Positions 46,306 through 56,366 are shown, counted from the stretch's first letter. The stretch: DNA of 64,000 bases from Saprospiraceae bacterium (GCA_016709995.1 JADJLQ010000001.1:1832001-1896000); one strand, 5' to 3'. Translations and numbers: made by a program. The notes: a model not told the origin generated them from the letters alone.

Positions 46306-46313
46306 TAAATTTG
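46306..46313 (+). promoter_or_regulatory. possible -7 box (TAAATTTG) of the second ABC export operon
   Basis: Exact TAnnTTTG match four bases before the ATG of the adaptor gene at 46318. If used, the mRNA would be leaderless or nearly so. No TTG at the -33 spacing, so this may be fortuitous. Confidence 0.3.
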
Positions 46314-46317
46314 GTGG

Positions 46318-47394
46318 ATGAGTAAGTTATTCATAGTGGTTTTTTTATTGACCTTATCCTGCCATCCCAAGAAAGAATTTATTCACCCAATCCACAAAAA
46401 TATAACTCAGTCAGTTTATGCTTCCGGCAATGTGATCAGCAGAGACCAATATCAGGCATTTACCATCATCAGTGGTATAGTCGATCACATTTATGTATCT
46501 GAAGGAGATTCTATTAAAATAGGTGACAAAATATTGACTATTGCCAATGAATCGCAAAAACTCAATATTGAAAATGCACGACTTTCTGCTGCTTATGCCA
46601 ATGACAAAGCCAATGAAGGGAAACTATCCGAAGCCAAAATGAACATATCACTGGCAAAAAGCAAAATGCTAAATGATTCCATTTTACTCGAAAGACAAAA
46701 ACAGCTTTGGGCTCAAAATATCGGCAGCAAAATTGAATTAGAGCAGCGTACCCTGGCTTATGAAGCTTCAAAGACAACTTATTTTTCATCCACAGAAAAA
46801 TATATTGAGCTGGGCCGTACATTGAAATTATCAGCGCTTCAATCAAAAAACAACCTGAGCCTGGCCAGTAAATTAGAAACAGACTACACGCTAAAAAGCA
46901 TGATCAATGGTGTAATATATAGTCTTAATATTTCAGAAGGAGAAATCGCCACACCTCAAAAACCCGTAGCGACTCTGGGAAAGATAAATGATTTTATTCT
47001 GGAAATGCAGGTAGATGAATATGATATCGTCCAAATTAAAATAGGGCTGCCTGTAATGGTAGTATTAAATAGTCACCAGGATAAGGTATTTGAAGCCCGG
47101 GTATCAAAAATCAATCCAATGATGAACCTGCAAAGCAAAACATTTTTAGTAGAAGCAGAGTTTGTTCAGCAACCTGAGATCTTATATCCCAATGTCTCAT
47201 TTGAAGCCAACATCATCATCAATTCTAAAGAAAATGCAGTCTTGATACCCAGGGAGTATTTATGGAATGACTCCCTGGTCACTAAATCCAATGGGCAAGA
47301 TGTAGTAGTAAAAACTGGATTGAAAGATTATAAAATGATTGAAATACTATCAGGACTAGGCCTGGATGACGAATTAATAATATCTGATAAATGA
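46318..47394 (+). CDS. HlyD/MacA-type membrane fusion protein, lipoprotein
   Basis: 358 residues, lipobox LTLSC (Cys15). The biotinyl/lipoyl-like halves flank a long coiled-coil hairpin (about residues 80-165, for example SEAKMNISLAKSKM and ELEQRTLAYEASKT). SGIVDHIYVSEGDSIKIGDKI and the MVVLNSHQDKVFEARVSKI beta-barrel segment place it in the periplasmic adaptor group. It overlaps the permease gene by four bases, so the three genes form one export system like MacAB with the ATPase as a separate protein. No outer-membrane TolC-type gene is adjacent. Confidence 0.9.
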   Translation: MSKLFIVVFLLTLSCHPKKEFIHPIHKNITQSVYASGNVISRDQYQAFTIISGIVDHIYVSEGDSIKIGDKILTIANESQKLNIENARLSAAYANDKANEGKLSEAKMNISLAKSKMLNDSILLERQKQLWAQNIGSKIELEQRTLAYEASKTTYFSSTEKYIELGRTLKLSALQSKNNLSLASKLETDYTLKSMINGVIYSLNISEGEIATPQKPVATLGKINDFILEMQVDEYDIVQIKIGLPVMVVLNSHQDKVFEARVSKINPMMNLQSKTFLVEAEFVQQPEILYPNVSFEANIIINSKENAVLIPREYLWNDSLVTKSNGQDVVVKTGLKDYKMIEILSGLGLDDELIISDK

Positions 47395-48650
47395 AAATAA
47401 GGCTGTTGGCAGACATCGCCATTTCACTTCTGCTGGCCAGGTTTAAACAAACTTTGGTAGCAGCTATTGGAGTAACCTTTAGTATTACTATGTTTATCAG
47501 TTTGCTCGGTTTTATGGAAGGTCTCAATACCCTACTGGACAATTTGGTGCTTAACCGGACACCTCATATCCGGCTCTACAACGAATTGCAACCTTCACTC
47601 TATCAGCCGATACAACTAACCTCCAAATACATCAATTATTATCATTTCATTCAATCAATAAAACCAAAAAACGAGAGATTGGAACTGTATAATAGTCAAG
47701 CCATCATGCAAGCATTGAGGAGTGATCACAGGGTCCTGGGAATTGCACCAAAAACTACGGTCCCGGTATTTTATAATGTAGGCGCAATCAATCTTAATGG
47801 CATCATCAATGGGATAGATGTAGAAGCCGAAAATCAATTGTTCAATTTTCAGGATTATGTGGCTGAAGGAAATTCGTTAGATTTAAAAAACACCCCCAAT
47901 AGCATCATGATGGGTTCGAGCCTGGCTAAAAAAATGTTGACACACCCAGGTGATATCATACAACTCACTACCACACAAGGGGATCAATTTCCTTTAAAAG
48001 TAGTTGGTTTTTTTCAGAGTGGCATCGACGAATTAGACAAAGTACAGAGTTATGTTTCCCTGGCTACGAGCCAAAAATTGATTGGCAAACCAAACAATTA
48101 TATTACAGACATTCAGATTAAGCTACATGATTTGAATCAAGCTCCGGACTTGGCGAAAGAATACAAACAACTATTTAATGTAGATGCACTGGACATTCAG
48201 ACTGCCAATGCACAATTCGAAACCGGAAGTTCTGTACGCACCATTATATCGTACGCTGTAGGCATCACCTTATTGATCGTTGCAGGATTTGGCATTTACA
48301 ATATCCTCAATATGATGATATATGAAAAAATGGACTCCATCGCTATTCTAAAAGCCACTGGATTCTCCGGTAAAGATGTCAACCGCATATTTATTACCAT
48401 CGCACTGACCACAGGGATTGTAGGTGGCCTGGCCGGATTGATTGGAGGCTTTGGACTATCGGCTATTATCGATCAAATACCCTTTCATACTTCTTCTCTT
48501 CCAAAAGTAACCACTTATCCTGTAGACTACAGCCCGGGGTTTTATGTGATAGGAGCTGTTTTTTCACTCATTACAACCTATTTAGCAGGATATTTTCCTG
48601 CAAAAAAAGCTAGTAGAGTAGATCCTGTAAATATCATAAGGGGGAGATGA
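47391..48650 (+). CDS. MacB/FtsX-type ABC transporter permease
   Basis: 419 residues. N-terminal membrane helix (TLVAAIGVTFSITMFISLLGFM), a large extracytoplasmic core (residues about 50-280), and three C-terminal helices (AVGITLLIVAGFGIYNILNMMI, FITIALTTGIVGGLAGLIGGFG, IGAVFSLITTYLAGYFPA) ending in ASRVDPVNIIRGR, the conserved FtsX tail. It overlaps the adaptor gene (ATGA) and the ATPase gene (ATGA). Confidence 0.92.
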   Translation: MKIRLLADIAISLLLARFKQTLVAAIGVTFSITMFISLLGFMEGLNTLLDNLVLNRTPHIRLYNELQPSLYQPIQLTSKYINYYHFIQSIKPKNERLELYNSQAIMQALRSDHRVLGIAPKTTVPVFYNVGAINLNGIINGIDVEAENQLFNFQDYVAEGNSLDLKNTPNSIMMGSSLAKKMLTHPGDIIQLTTTQGDQFPLKVVGFFQSGIDELDKVQSYVSLATSQKLIGKPNNYITDIQIKLHDLNQAPDLAKEYKQLFNVDALDIQTANAQFETGSSVRTIISYAVGITLLIVAGFGIYNILNMMIYEKMDSIAILKATGFSGKDVNRIFITIALTTGIVGGLAGLIGGFGLSAIIDQIPFHTSSLPKVTTYPVDYSPGFYVIGAVFSLITTYLAGYFPAKKASRVDPVNIIRGR

Positions 48651-49342
48651 TGGGAAAAAAAATTTTAGAAGCGGTGCATATCACCAAATATTTCCATGAC
48701 CCTTTGACCATAAAAGTGTTGGAGGATATCAATTTCTATATCAATGCAGGAGAGTTTGTATCTATCATGGGCAAATCAGGTTGTGGAAAATCTACCTTAC
48801 TTTATATACTCTCGACGATGGATACAGAATTCGAAGGAAATCTACTCATAGATGGTACGAGCATGATAAAGAAAAAGGACTTTGAACTTGCCAAAGTAAG
48901 GAATGAGAAAATTGGCTTCGTATTTCAATTTCATTATTTGCTCAATGAATTTACGGTGTTAAAAAATGTAATGCTGCCCGGACTAAAACTTGGAAAACTC
49001 AGCGACATAGAGCTCGAACACCGGGCCTACGAAAAATTAAAAATCCTGGGTATCGAAAAAGAAGCTTTAAAAAAACCAAATCAGATCAGTGGTGGTGAAA
49101 AACAGCGGGTAGCTATTGCACGAGCTCTCATCAATGATCCCCTAATCTTAATGGGAGATGAACCTACCGGCAACCTGGATAAAATGAATAGTGAAATAGT
49201 ATTCAATATCTTTAAAGAACTGGCTGAAGTATACAACCAATCACTTTTGATCGTCACGCACGATTCCGACTTCGCAGCTCGCACCCATCGTACCATCGAG
49301 ATGGAAGATGGCAAAATCCTAAATTTGGGTTATCCATCTTAA
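48647..49342 (+). CDS. ABC transporter ATP-binding protein
   Basis: 231 residues. Walker A GKSGCGKS, Q-loop FVFQFHYLLNEFT, signature ISGGEKQR, Walker B ILMGDEPTGNLD and switch LLIVTHDSD all present. It completes the adaptor/permease/ATPase export operon. Two adjacent ATG codons (48647, 48650) are possible starts. A perfect palindrome 30 bases after the stop probably terminates the unit. Confidence 0.93.
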   Translation: MMGKKILEAVHITKYFHDPLTIKVLEDINFYINAGEFVSIMGKSGCGKSTLLYILSTMDTEFEGNLLIDGTSMIKKKDFELAKVRNEKIGFVFQFHYLLNEFTVLKNVMLPGLKLGKLSDIELEHRAYEKLKILGIEKEALKKPNQISGGEKQRVAIARALINDPLILMGDEPTGNLDKMNSEIVFNIFKELAEVYNQSLLIVTHDSDFAARTHRTIEMEDGKILNLGYPS

Positions 49343-49371
49343 AAAAGTCAAATCCCAGATTCTATTCCAGA

Positions 49372-49395
49372 TTTGATAAAAGGCCTTTTATCAAA
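49372..49395. terminator. perfect 24-bp palindrome between converging genes
   Basis: TTTGATAAAAGG (49372-49383) is followed immediately by its exact reverse complement CCTTTTATCAAA. It lies in the 61-base gap between the ABC ATPase gene and the DUF6311 gene, which run toward each other, and would form a hairpin in either transcript. A two-way terminator is the simplest reading, although neither side has a long U tract. Confidence 0.65.
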
Positions 49396-49403
49396 CTATC
49401 CAC

Positions 49404-51542
49404 TCATCTCGAAATAAACTCATCACTCACATACCCATCCACATTGATTTTATCCAAAAAGGCGCCACAACTGTCGACTACCACCAGGTTGATACCTCTT
49501 CTACCCAAAGACCATTCTTCATTTCGAATCAAAATAGATGATTCGTTTTTGCCGGCACTATGTCCTCCTGAATACAAATACACCGGGACCAAAGTACTAC
49601 AAGGCAAATCGAAAGTATCTTTAACCATCTGGGACCTCCCATACTTCTGATGTATAAATTGCTTTTCGTGAATGACAAAAGTCCAGGAATCTCCAAACCG
49701 CAATGAATCCATAGCTGCGCCCATAGTCTTGAGCTCTTCTCTGTCATGAAGGTTGGATATGCCTTCTTGTTGTACCACTCCTATCACGTAGTGATCCTGA
49801 TGTACATGAAGCCAATTCAAAAATGATAGTTCCGATTGATGTTCGATCGAATGCCAGGTGGAGGATGGTACAATGGCGCTGTCTATCATCGATACCAATG
49901 CAGGAGGTGCATATATCCGATAATGCTCAAACTGATAAGACCTGCCGCCTTGAGTGGAAATTAAATTTTTATGCACACTGAGTGAATCCGTAGAGGTAAT
50001 CAATATATTTTTAGGATGTAAATCAAAGTAGTGGGTCAAATCTGCCAGACTATCACGAAAAGCTTGGCCAATAGACTCCGGAAATCTCGCCCCATAACCC
50101 GTACTGATTGGTTTCTGATAGTGCTGGGTGATATCCGTAAAATAAATGTAGTCACAATGGTCTGCGATATTGGCAGAGAAAGGCGGATATACAATCACCT
50201 GGTTTGAGACAGACACTATGTGCTTGATCTGGTCTATATAAGGCAATACCTGACCTCTGAGATCCACATACTGGTTTCTTTTCCAGAGTGGTTGGAGGTC
50301 CAGCATTTGCAAAGTGAGACAAGCAATAAATAACGCATAATAAACTTTACTCCCCAGTCTGAACCGGTATAGTCTGTCAAATGTCCAATAGAGGATAAAG
50401 TAATATAACGGCCATATAAATCGACCGGTACCCCGGAATGTCCTGGAGATATAATCATTGTATCTCCAATCGATGATCAGGTGGCTTCCAAGAGTCCATT
50501 TGGGGCTTAATGCAAACACAAAAAACACCATACAGATGATAAAAAACCAGTTCAACCTTTTAGATTGTTCTTTTGTAATCACTTTTGAATCCATTTTGAT
50601 ACGACTCAACCGGACCAGTAGAATACATAACAACATTGTCAATATACCGAACCCTAGATAACCTATACCCTCACCCTGCCCATCACCCCAATATGGAAAA
50701 CCAGGTCCCAGGCGTCCTACATCCCAGGCATTGACGAGGGTGTTAAGATTGGCAGAATATCGCCCAAGGCCTTCTGATAATTGTCCTTTGAAAAGAAAAG
50801 CACCGCTCGCAGCCCATCCTGCCAGAGATAAAACGATCATTGACAACAGAGCGGTATACAGGTCTTTCCATCGAATTAGCTGTTCATACCTTAATTGGAA
50901 TACGATTGCACTCACCAATCCAAGTACCATAAACAAGAGGTAAGGATGTATCAAACTTGTAATAAATACCAGCAGGCTACTTGTAAGAAAAGTGGCTTGC
51001 ACGGACAAGGTAGGTCTCCTCAAAAATATCAATAGCGCCCAAAGCAACACCCACTGACCACACAAAGCAGTATGCCCAAACCGCGCGACTAATACCACTG
51101 CTCCTGTAAAAAATACTGACCCGATGTAGGCCAATGGTTTTTGCCATCCTATTTGTCGTAAAATTTTAATGCCCAGGTAGGTATTGAGCACATAGCAGCA
51201 AGCATACCATAATCCAAAATATTGAAAATCTTCCGGCAAAATCCCCTTAAATAATTTGAAAAACAAAGCAAATAATGGAATCGAGTCCGTATACATGATA
51301 CTATTGACCATTGGATAGGCATAGCCTTGTATTTTGCCCAACGGCCAGGACCAGGGGGTGTCCTTAAAATATTCCCAGGCGAGATAGTGATAGGAATAAT
51401 CGCTGCCTGGGAGTAACAACCAGCTTGTGTACAGCGGATTTAATTTTTCCAACCCCAACACTATTTGTGTCGCTACCAGGCCAATGACCAATGCGATCAT
51501 AGCATCAAGGACCGATTCAATCAACGATCTATTTCTGTCCAT
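49404..51542 (-). CDS. DUF6311-type polytopic membrane protein
   Basis: 712 residues from ATG 51542 (earlier in-frame codons lie inside the upstream gene). About ten hydrophobic helices fill the first 430 residues (ALVIGLVATQIVLGL, YIGSVFFTGAVVLVA, WVLLWALLIFL); the C-terminal 280 residues are soluble. The N-terminal region LLPGSDYSYHYLAWEYF then WSWPLGKIQGYAYPM matches the DUF6311 family pattern as I know it, a group of GT-C-like envelope proteins of unknown function. It overlaps the preceding membrane protein gene by 14 bases. Confidence 0.72.
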   Translation of the reverse strand: MDRNRSLIESVLDAMIALVIGLVATQIVLGLEKLNPLYTSWLLLPGSDYSYHYLAWEYFKDTPWSWPLGKIQGYAYPMVNSIMYTDSIPLFALFFKLFKGILPEDFQYFGLWYACCYVLNTYLGIKILRQIGWQKPLAYIGSVFFTGAVVLVARFGHTALCGQWVLLWALLIFLRRPTLSVQATFLTSSLLVFITSLIHPYLLFMVLGLVSAIVFQLRYEQLIRWKDLYTALLSMIVLSLAGWAASGAFLFKGQLSEGLGRYSANLNTLVNAWDVGRLGPGFPYWGDGQGEGIGYLGFGILTMLLCILLVRLSRIKMDSKVITKEQSKRLNWFFIICMVFFVFALSPKWTLGSHLIIDWRYNDYISRTFRGTGRFIWPLYYFILYWTFDRLYRFRLGSKVYYALFIACLTLQMLDLQPLWKRNQYVDLRGQVLPYIDQIKHIVSVSNQVIVYPPFSANIADHCDYIYFTDITQHYQKPISTGYGARFPESIGQAFRDSLADLTHYFDLHPKNILITSTDSLSVHKNLISTQGGRSYQFEHYRIYAPPALVSMIDSAIVPSSTWHSIEHQSELSFLNWLHVHQDHYVIGVVQQEGISNLHDREELKTMGAAMDSLRFGDSWTFVIHEKQFIHQKYGRSQMVKDTFDLPCSTLVPVYLYSGGHSAGKNESSILIRNEEWSLGRRGINLVVVDSCGAFLDKINVDGYVSDEFISR

Positions 51543-53259
51543 ACAAACGAAGTGCTTTGATACAGATCCTTTGTGAGCTGGGATTCCACACACTGATTTT
51601 TATATGATCATACTTCAGCGGGCTGGTAGTCACTAAATCTATCCATTTTTCTTCATGATTATTGATAAAACGATGCAGCCTGATCATCACTGTTTTTTCA
51701 ACCTTATCCTGCGTACTGTATTGAAGGATTAACTGTGCCATTTGCCATACATCCCATTCTTTGAGATCAATTTGGACCAAGGTATTTACTTTCAATTTAC
51801 CTGCCGGCACCAGCCCGTCATATAAATTGATTGCCTGGGATGCCTGGGCACATGCAGTATCTGTTTGATATACTGTATCCTTGATCATCTGTGCAGCGGC
51901 CTCATCCCAGGAGACGACAGGCTCGTTGGTATCCAATAATTTTTTCGATTCGAGATCATTGCTTGACTTGAATAAGGTGTGCCAGAAATAGGCTTTGTTC
52001 ATCATACCTGCCTCGTAGATGCCACCTTTGTGAGCCTGATGGGTGAGCCAAAGATTGTAATAACTTGACAAGGCAATCATCGAATACAAAACATATTTAC
52101 TTAAGTTGCGAGCAAGCAAATCCCGGATCAGCGGAGCTGCTGCCAACAGATATAGCGGATAATGTTGAATCAAAGCCCTCTGCCCCAGACTACCACCATA
52201 AGTCCATTCGTCCCAGGCAAAAGTGAGATACAACGATCCTAATATGAATGCTGTCAATACCCACCGCATACCTGCAGCTCTGATCCATAAGTATACCAGG
52301 CCCAACAGGCTCAGGATCATTATTGGGGTATATACCAGCCACCCTGCACGATAACTTAATACACCTTGCAATATATGATGCCCCTCCAACCATGAGAATC
52401 CCTGCTCCTGGTAGCTATACACCAGCCATTCACCAGTCACATACTTCCAATATATCCCCTGGATCAATGGACAAATGGCCCATAAAATGACGCCATATAC
52501 TACCATAGGGATACGTGAAAAATAAAACTGCACCCGCTCCTTCAATCCTGACCACGAGGATACACCCCATGCCACTAACAGTATTTTACTCAACACTTCG
52601 GTGGGCCTGATCAGCACCATCAATCCCATGATAAAACAAGTGATGAAAAACCATTTTTTGGATCCACTTTTATAAAATTGATCAATACAGATCAAAATGC
52701 TTGCATATAGCGTAAACAGATAGTTGTGACTCATGGCACCGGTGATCGACGCATAATCAAAATAGTTAGTTGCAAATACTAGTATAGCCAGCACGACCGC
52801 CGTCACCAAATCATCAAAATACCTCAATAACAATCTCCTGAAAAAAACCAAACCTATCAAAGCATACACTAATCCGCCTAAAGAAATAAAAAATTGATAA
52901 ATAGACGAATAGCCATCAGCAGGCCATCCGAACAACAATGCCAATATATGAGCCAGTAAAAAAAAAGGAGCATATAAAATGGCCAGCCCGCACGTATACT
53001 TCATCACCTGATGGCCGGAAGTATGCGAATAAGATTGATAGGGGCTACTACTGGGATAATACTGCTCATCCAGCCCTGGTTTGAAATCGAGATTTTTCAG
53101 ATCATGATAAATAAAAAAAGCAGGCAGGTACAAATAATACCCTGATACATCCCAGCTGATGGTAGCTTCTGTGCGGGGGAGTTTCCACTTAGGGTAATAC
53201 ACAAAGGCCGCATAGATCATAGCAACCATCCCGATGATGATGACCCACCTCGACCTCAT
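51529..53259 (-). CDS. GT-C-like polytopic membrane protein, unknown
   Basis: 576 residues. About ten membrane helices (VIIIGMVAMIYAAFVYY, LAILYAPFFLLAHILALLFG, KKWFFITCFIMGLMVLIRP, and so on). The short acidic SWDVSGYYLYLPAFFIYHD loop after the first helix and the LIRPTEVLSKI pattern look like GT-C glycosyltransferases that use polyprenyl-linked sugars. Evidence is by overall shape, with no definite motif. It overlaps the methyltransferase gene by four bases and the DUF6311 gene by 14. Confidence 0.65.
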   Translation of the reverse strand: MRSRWVIIIGMVAMIYAAFVYYPKWKLPRTEATISWDVSGYYLYLPAFFIYHDLKNLDFKPGLDEQYYPSSSPYQSYSHTSGHQVMKYTCGLAILYAPFFLLAHILALLFGWPADGYSSIYQFFISLGGLVYALIGLVFFRRLLLRYFDDLVTAVVLAILVFATNYFDYASITGAMSHNYLFTLYASILICIDQFYKSGSKKWFFITCFIMGLMVLIRPTEVLSKILLVAWGVSSWSGLKERVQFYFSRIPMVVYGVILWAICPLIQGIYWKYVTGEWLVYSYQEQGFSWLEGHHILQGVLSYRAGWLVYTPIMILSLLGLVYLWIRAAGMRWVLTAFILGSLYLTFAWDEWTYGGSLGQRALIQHYPLYLLAAAPLIRDLLARNLSKYVLYSMIALSSYYNLWLTHQAHKGGIYEAGMMNKAYFWHTLFKSSNDLESKKLLDTNEPVVSWDEAAAQMIKDTVYQTDTACAQASQAINLYDGLVPAGKLKVNTLVQIDLKEWDVWQMAQLILQYSTQDKVEKTVMIRLHRFINNHEEKWIDLVTTSPLKYDHIKISVWNPSSQRICIKALRLYGQK

Positions 53260-54107
53260 CTTAATATTTTAAACCAAAAAGATCCACCATGCGTTTCGAT
53301 TTCCATGACATTCAATCTGCTCCAAAGATTCCGTGTCAGGTGTTCCGTGTGCGCCGGCTGTTTAGAAATCCAAAATGCAGGAAAAATGATTTCGAATTTA
53401 TCCATGTTGTACAAAAGTGCTTGCGCTAACAGATATTGTTCATTATATCCTCGCAATACCATGTCAAGAGGATAGTCGTAGGGCAGATAGACATCATGGA
53501 TGTGTACATATACGCCTGCAGGTATGCGTGGTAAGATCTCCATAAAAAACACGGTCACATCCGTATTGGCCATGGAGATGTGAGAGCCATCAAAAAATAC
53601 TATATCGCCAGGTGAAAGCGTTTGAAACATGGTATAACTATCCAGGGATTCTAAAGCTACCCGAACATGCTTATCAGCCAAATCAGATAAAAGCCTCCGG
53701 GGATTGGGGTCTATGCAAGTGATCCTGGATTGCAGAGGTCCATCATTGATAGCCTTGCGCATCACAGCAGTACTGTGGCCTGATCCTATCTCAATGATAT
53801 GACCAGGATTGAGCAAGGTAGTGATCGCATAAAGACTCGCTAAGTCCAGGCCTGGCAGGTAATTGTTTTTCCAGTAAACAGCTTTGTCATCTGTGCCTTT
53901 TTCAGAGATCGTATTGAGTTGATCAAAAAGTTGAATTATTTGGTTTAAGACCGGGTCATACTGTTGCGCATGCGAAGCAAATAGTTGATCTAATTCTACA
54001 AAAATTGGTTTTGACTGATCGATCCTGGGTTTTGCTATCCATGCGTAATCCAGCGTAACCACCTTGCGTAGAAATGCTGCCCGGATGCCTTTAAAATATG
54101 ACTTCAT
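53256..54107 (-). CDS. class I SAM-dependent methyltransferase
   Basis: 283 residues. Motif I is IIEIGSGHSTAV (about residues 114-125) and motif II CIDPNPRRL; DIVFFDGSHISM is the motif near the methyl acceptor side. The fold is Methyltransf_24-like, used for O-methylation of sugars or other small molecules. An N-terminal stretch of about 100 residues is not conserved in my memory. Both neighbours overlap it by four bases, so it belongs to the same unit as the membrane proteins, consistent with surface-glycan modification. Confidence 0.8.
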   Translation of the reverse strand: MKSYFKGIRAAFLRKVVTLDYAWIAKPRIDQSKPIFVELDQLFASHAQQYDPVLNQIIQLFDQLNTISEKGTDDKAVYWKNNYLPGLDLASLYAITTLLNPGHIIEIGSGHSTAVMRKAINDGPLQSRITCIDPNPRRLLSDLADKHVRVALESLDSYTMFQTLSPGDIVFFDGSHISMANTDVTVFFMEILPRIPAGVYVHIHDVYLPYDYPLDMVLRGYNEQYLLAQALLYNMDKFEIIFPAFWISKQPAHTEHLTRNLWSRLNVMEIETHGGSFWFKILR

Positions 54108-54568
54108 ACTTTGTTTAGATTATAAGTCCGCCAAACAGAGATCAACATGCGGAAAGGCATCATAATGCATACGATTATCGTACCTACAGCGAAAAATATG
54201 TATTCACTGATGATATACTTACTCATAGCTACCTGATCTTCATTGGAAAGATGCTGCGTGATGGATTCTATCCCTTTTTCATCAATAAAGGTTTGGAAAA
54301 AGCTAAACTGTCGTAATGCATAGATACCCAACCAAATACTGCCCATACCCAATATGATTTTGACCCAATGGGTCCGGTTAAATGGTGTACTGCTCAAAAA
54401 CAAGAACCATCGAATTAAAGTCACAAAACCGATGATAAAGAGGATATTAGCCCGCTCAAAGGGAAAGCCATAAATCTGCTGCCTGATGGGCAACAGCACC
54501 AGTACTACGAGTATAGCAGTCGCTGCAAACCAGATCAATTCTACCAGCCAGGGCTTTAAGTATCGCAT
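54104..54568 (-). CDS. small membrane protein, first gene of the surface operon
   Basis: 154 residues with four hydrophobic helices (LIWFAATAILVVLVLLP, NILFIIGFVTLIRWFLFLSS, IILGMGSIWLGIYAL and IFFAVGTIIVCIMMPFRML). No known family is recognised. It overlaps the methyltransferase gene by four bases. Function unknown; likely an accessory to the polytopic proteins that follow. Confidence 0.62.
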   Translation of the reverse strand: MRYLKPWLVELIWFAATAILVVLVLLPIRQQIYGFPFERANILFIIGFVTLIRWFLFLSSTPFNRTHWVKIILGMGSIWLGIYALRQFSFFQTFIDEKGIESITQHLSNEDQVAMSKYIISEYIFFAVGTIIVCIMMPFRMLISVWRTYNLNKV

Positions 54569-54740
54569 AAGAGCATGAAGATAATGAGAATAGAGGGTAT
54601 GTGTGTAAATCCTGGCTCCAGCAGACCAAAATTGAAGTATAGGTCTTACATCAACCTTGAGTAGAATCAGCGATCAAACACATGCCTCGTCTGAATCAAA
54701 CATTTCCCTGGTGAAAAATCAGCGCTTCTGTTACTTACAA

Positions 54741-56339
54741 TCACCTGACTTTCATCATGCTCTTTGTCTGGGTCAATGCACCATTCTCCCATCGGATATA
54801 AAATATACCACTAGCCTGATTTTCTATATTCAGATCCATGGTATACTTTCCTTTAATCAGTTCTTTATTGACCAGAGATTGGATGACAGAGCCCTGATTG
54901 TTAAACACCTGCAAGCGGACGAAACCTCCAAGACTTTCTAAATCAACCTTTGTCTTGTCCACAAATGGATTGGGGTAGACCTTAATCATTTGTCGACCAT
55001 TGTGCACATTCAGTTCATGCGTGGCAGTGGAAAGACAGTTTTCAGCACCTAATATGGGTAGGTTTTGGAAGTTATCATAAAGCATATTGTTGACATCTGC
55101 TTGTGGCACGCAAAACCATTGACTTAGAAAAGTGCCATACACCGATCTAAAATCGTAGCCCATGGGTAAATTACTATTGGTGTTGACATCTGGAAGAATG
55201 ATTGGATTATTACCGACCACTTTGGGCAAAACTTTATTGCCAAAATAGATCACCGGCAAGGCTGAGCCATGATCAGTACCCAGGGATGCATTGGATTTTA
55301 TCCTCCTTCCAAACTCCGAAAATGTAAATCCTACCACTCTGTCCCCTAAACCTAATAAGTTACAGTCGTCCACAAAAGCTGCGACATTGTCAGAGATGCC
55401 TTTCAAGAGATTGGCATGTGTGCCTTTGGTAAAGTCAGCAGCATCCACCTGGGCAGCATGCGTATCAAACCCACCGGTACTCACCCAATAGATCCTGGTT
55501 TTTAAGCCCCCCGCGATCAGCCTGGCTACGATCTTCAATTGATTGGTCAGATTATTGTTGGTATTGGTATTATTGGTGCTTGGATATTTAGCAGAAAGGT
55601 TTTTAGATTTATTGTAGGCAGCCAGAATTACATCGCCAAATTTGTCCGTCTGTCTTTGCACCTCCCGTACATAAGCCAGTTCCTTCCCTACATAGTCAGC
55701 ACTCACCGGGTCTTTAAATATATTGCCGGTGAGATTGACCGGGTCAGAAGCATTGTTGATCGCTATGCCCATATTGACGCCCATCATCTGTAAGCCCAGG
55801 CCCACGCCATCTCCTACCCGGATAGCCAGCGGATCAGGCATCACTTCATTGGGATAGCCTACCGGATAATTAGAATATTCATAATTTAAATACCTGCCGG
55901 CCCACCCTGAGTCCAATACTTCTTTGGAGTCAGAGGCACTCAACCAGATGTCTGTAGCCCGAAAATGGGAGTAATTAAAATCAGGGTATCCTACATTCTG
56001 TATGACTCCAAGTTTGCCATCCTGATACAAATCATGCATGGCGGCCATCGCTGGATGTATACCTGTCTTATCATTTAACTTTAATATACTCCCTGCAGGC
56101 ATCAACATATTGCCCCTGGCAATTTTAAGCTGATCATATTGATCCAATGGAAAGATGGTATTGAGGCCATCAGATCCTCCATTGAGTTGCACGATGACTA
56201 TGACTCTGTCAGTGTCAAACATCATCCCATGCAATGCCTGCACCATTGGATTGCTTACTTCTGCAAACAATGCATGTCCACCTATGACAGTCGTAGCTGC
56301 CGCTCCGGGTATATTTTTTAAAAAGCTTCTTCTTTTCAT
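54741..56339 (-). CDS. DUF1501-family exported protein with type IX secretion sorting domain
   Basis: 532 residues. The leader KRRSFLKNIPGAAATTVIGG has a Tat-type RRxFLK motif. The body is the DUF1501 (sulfatase-like fold) domain, with IVQLNGGSDGLNTIFPLDQ, STGGFDTHAAQVDA and FSEFGRRIKSNASLGTDHGSA. The last 70 residues carry the type A C-terminal domain: VYPNPFVDKTKVDLE, LQVFNNQGSVIQSL, GIFYIRWENG and the final KSMMKVR. The protein is thus exported and probably attached to the cell surface by the type IX system. DUF1501 is always next to DUF1800; the pair's biochemical job is unknown. Confidence 0.93.
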   Translation of the reverse strand: MKRRSFLKNIPGAAATTVIGGHALFAEVSNPMVQALHGMMFDTDRVIVIVQLNGGSDGLNTIFPLDQYDQLKIARGNMLMPAGSILKLNDKTGIHPAMAAMHDLYQDGKLGVIQNVGYPDFNYSHFRATDIWLSASDSKEVLDSGWAGRYLNYEYSNYPVGYPNEVMPDPLAIRVGDGVGLGLQMMGVNMGIAINNASDPVNLTGNIFKDPVSADYVGKELAYVREVQRQTDKFGDVILAAYNKSKNLSAKYPSTNNTNTNNNLTNQLKIVARLIAGGLKTRIYWVSTGGFDTHAAQVDAADFTKGTHANLLKGISDNVAAFVDDCNLLGLGDRVVGFTFSEFGRRIKSNASLGTDHGSALPVIYFGNKVLPKVVGNNPIILPDVNTNSNLPMGYDFRSVYGTFLSQWFCVPQADVNNMLYDNFQNLPILGAENCLSTATHELNVHNGRQMIKVYPNPFVDKTKVDLESLGGFVRLQVFNNQGSVIQSLVNKELIKGKYTMDLNIENQASGIFYIRWENGALTQTKSMMKVR

Positions 56340-56366
56340 TGAATGTTGATTGATAAAATGAAGTAT

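Noticed and set aside
54657..54941. 94-residue frame on the plus strand overlapping the DUF1501 gene end
   Set aside because: Most of it is the reverse of the T9SS sorting domain; no independent support.
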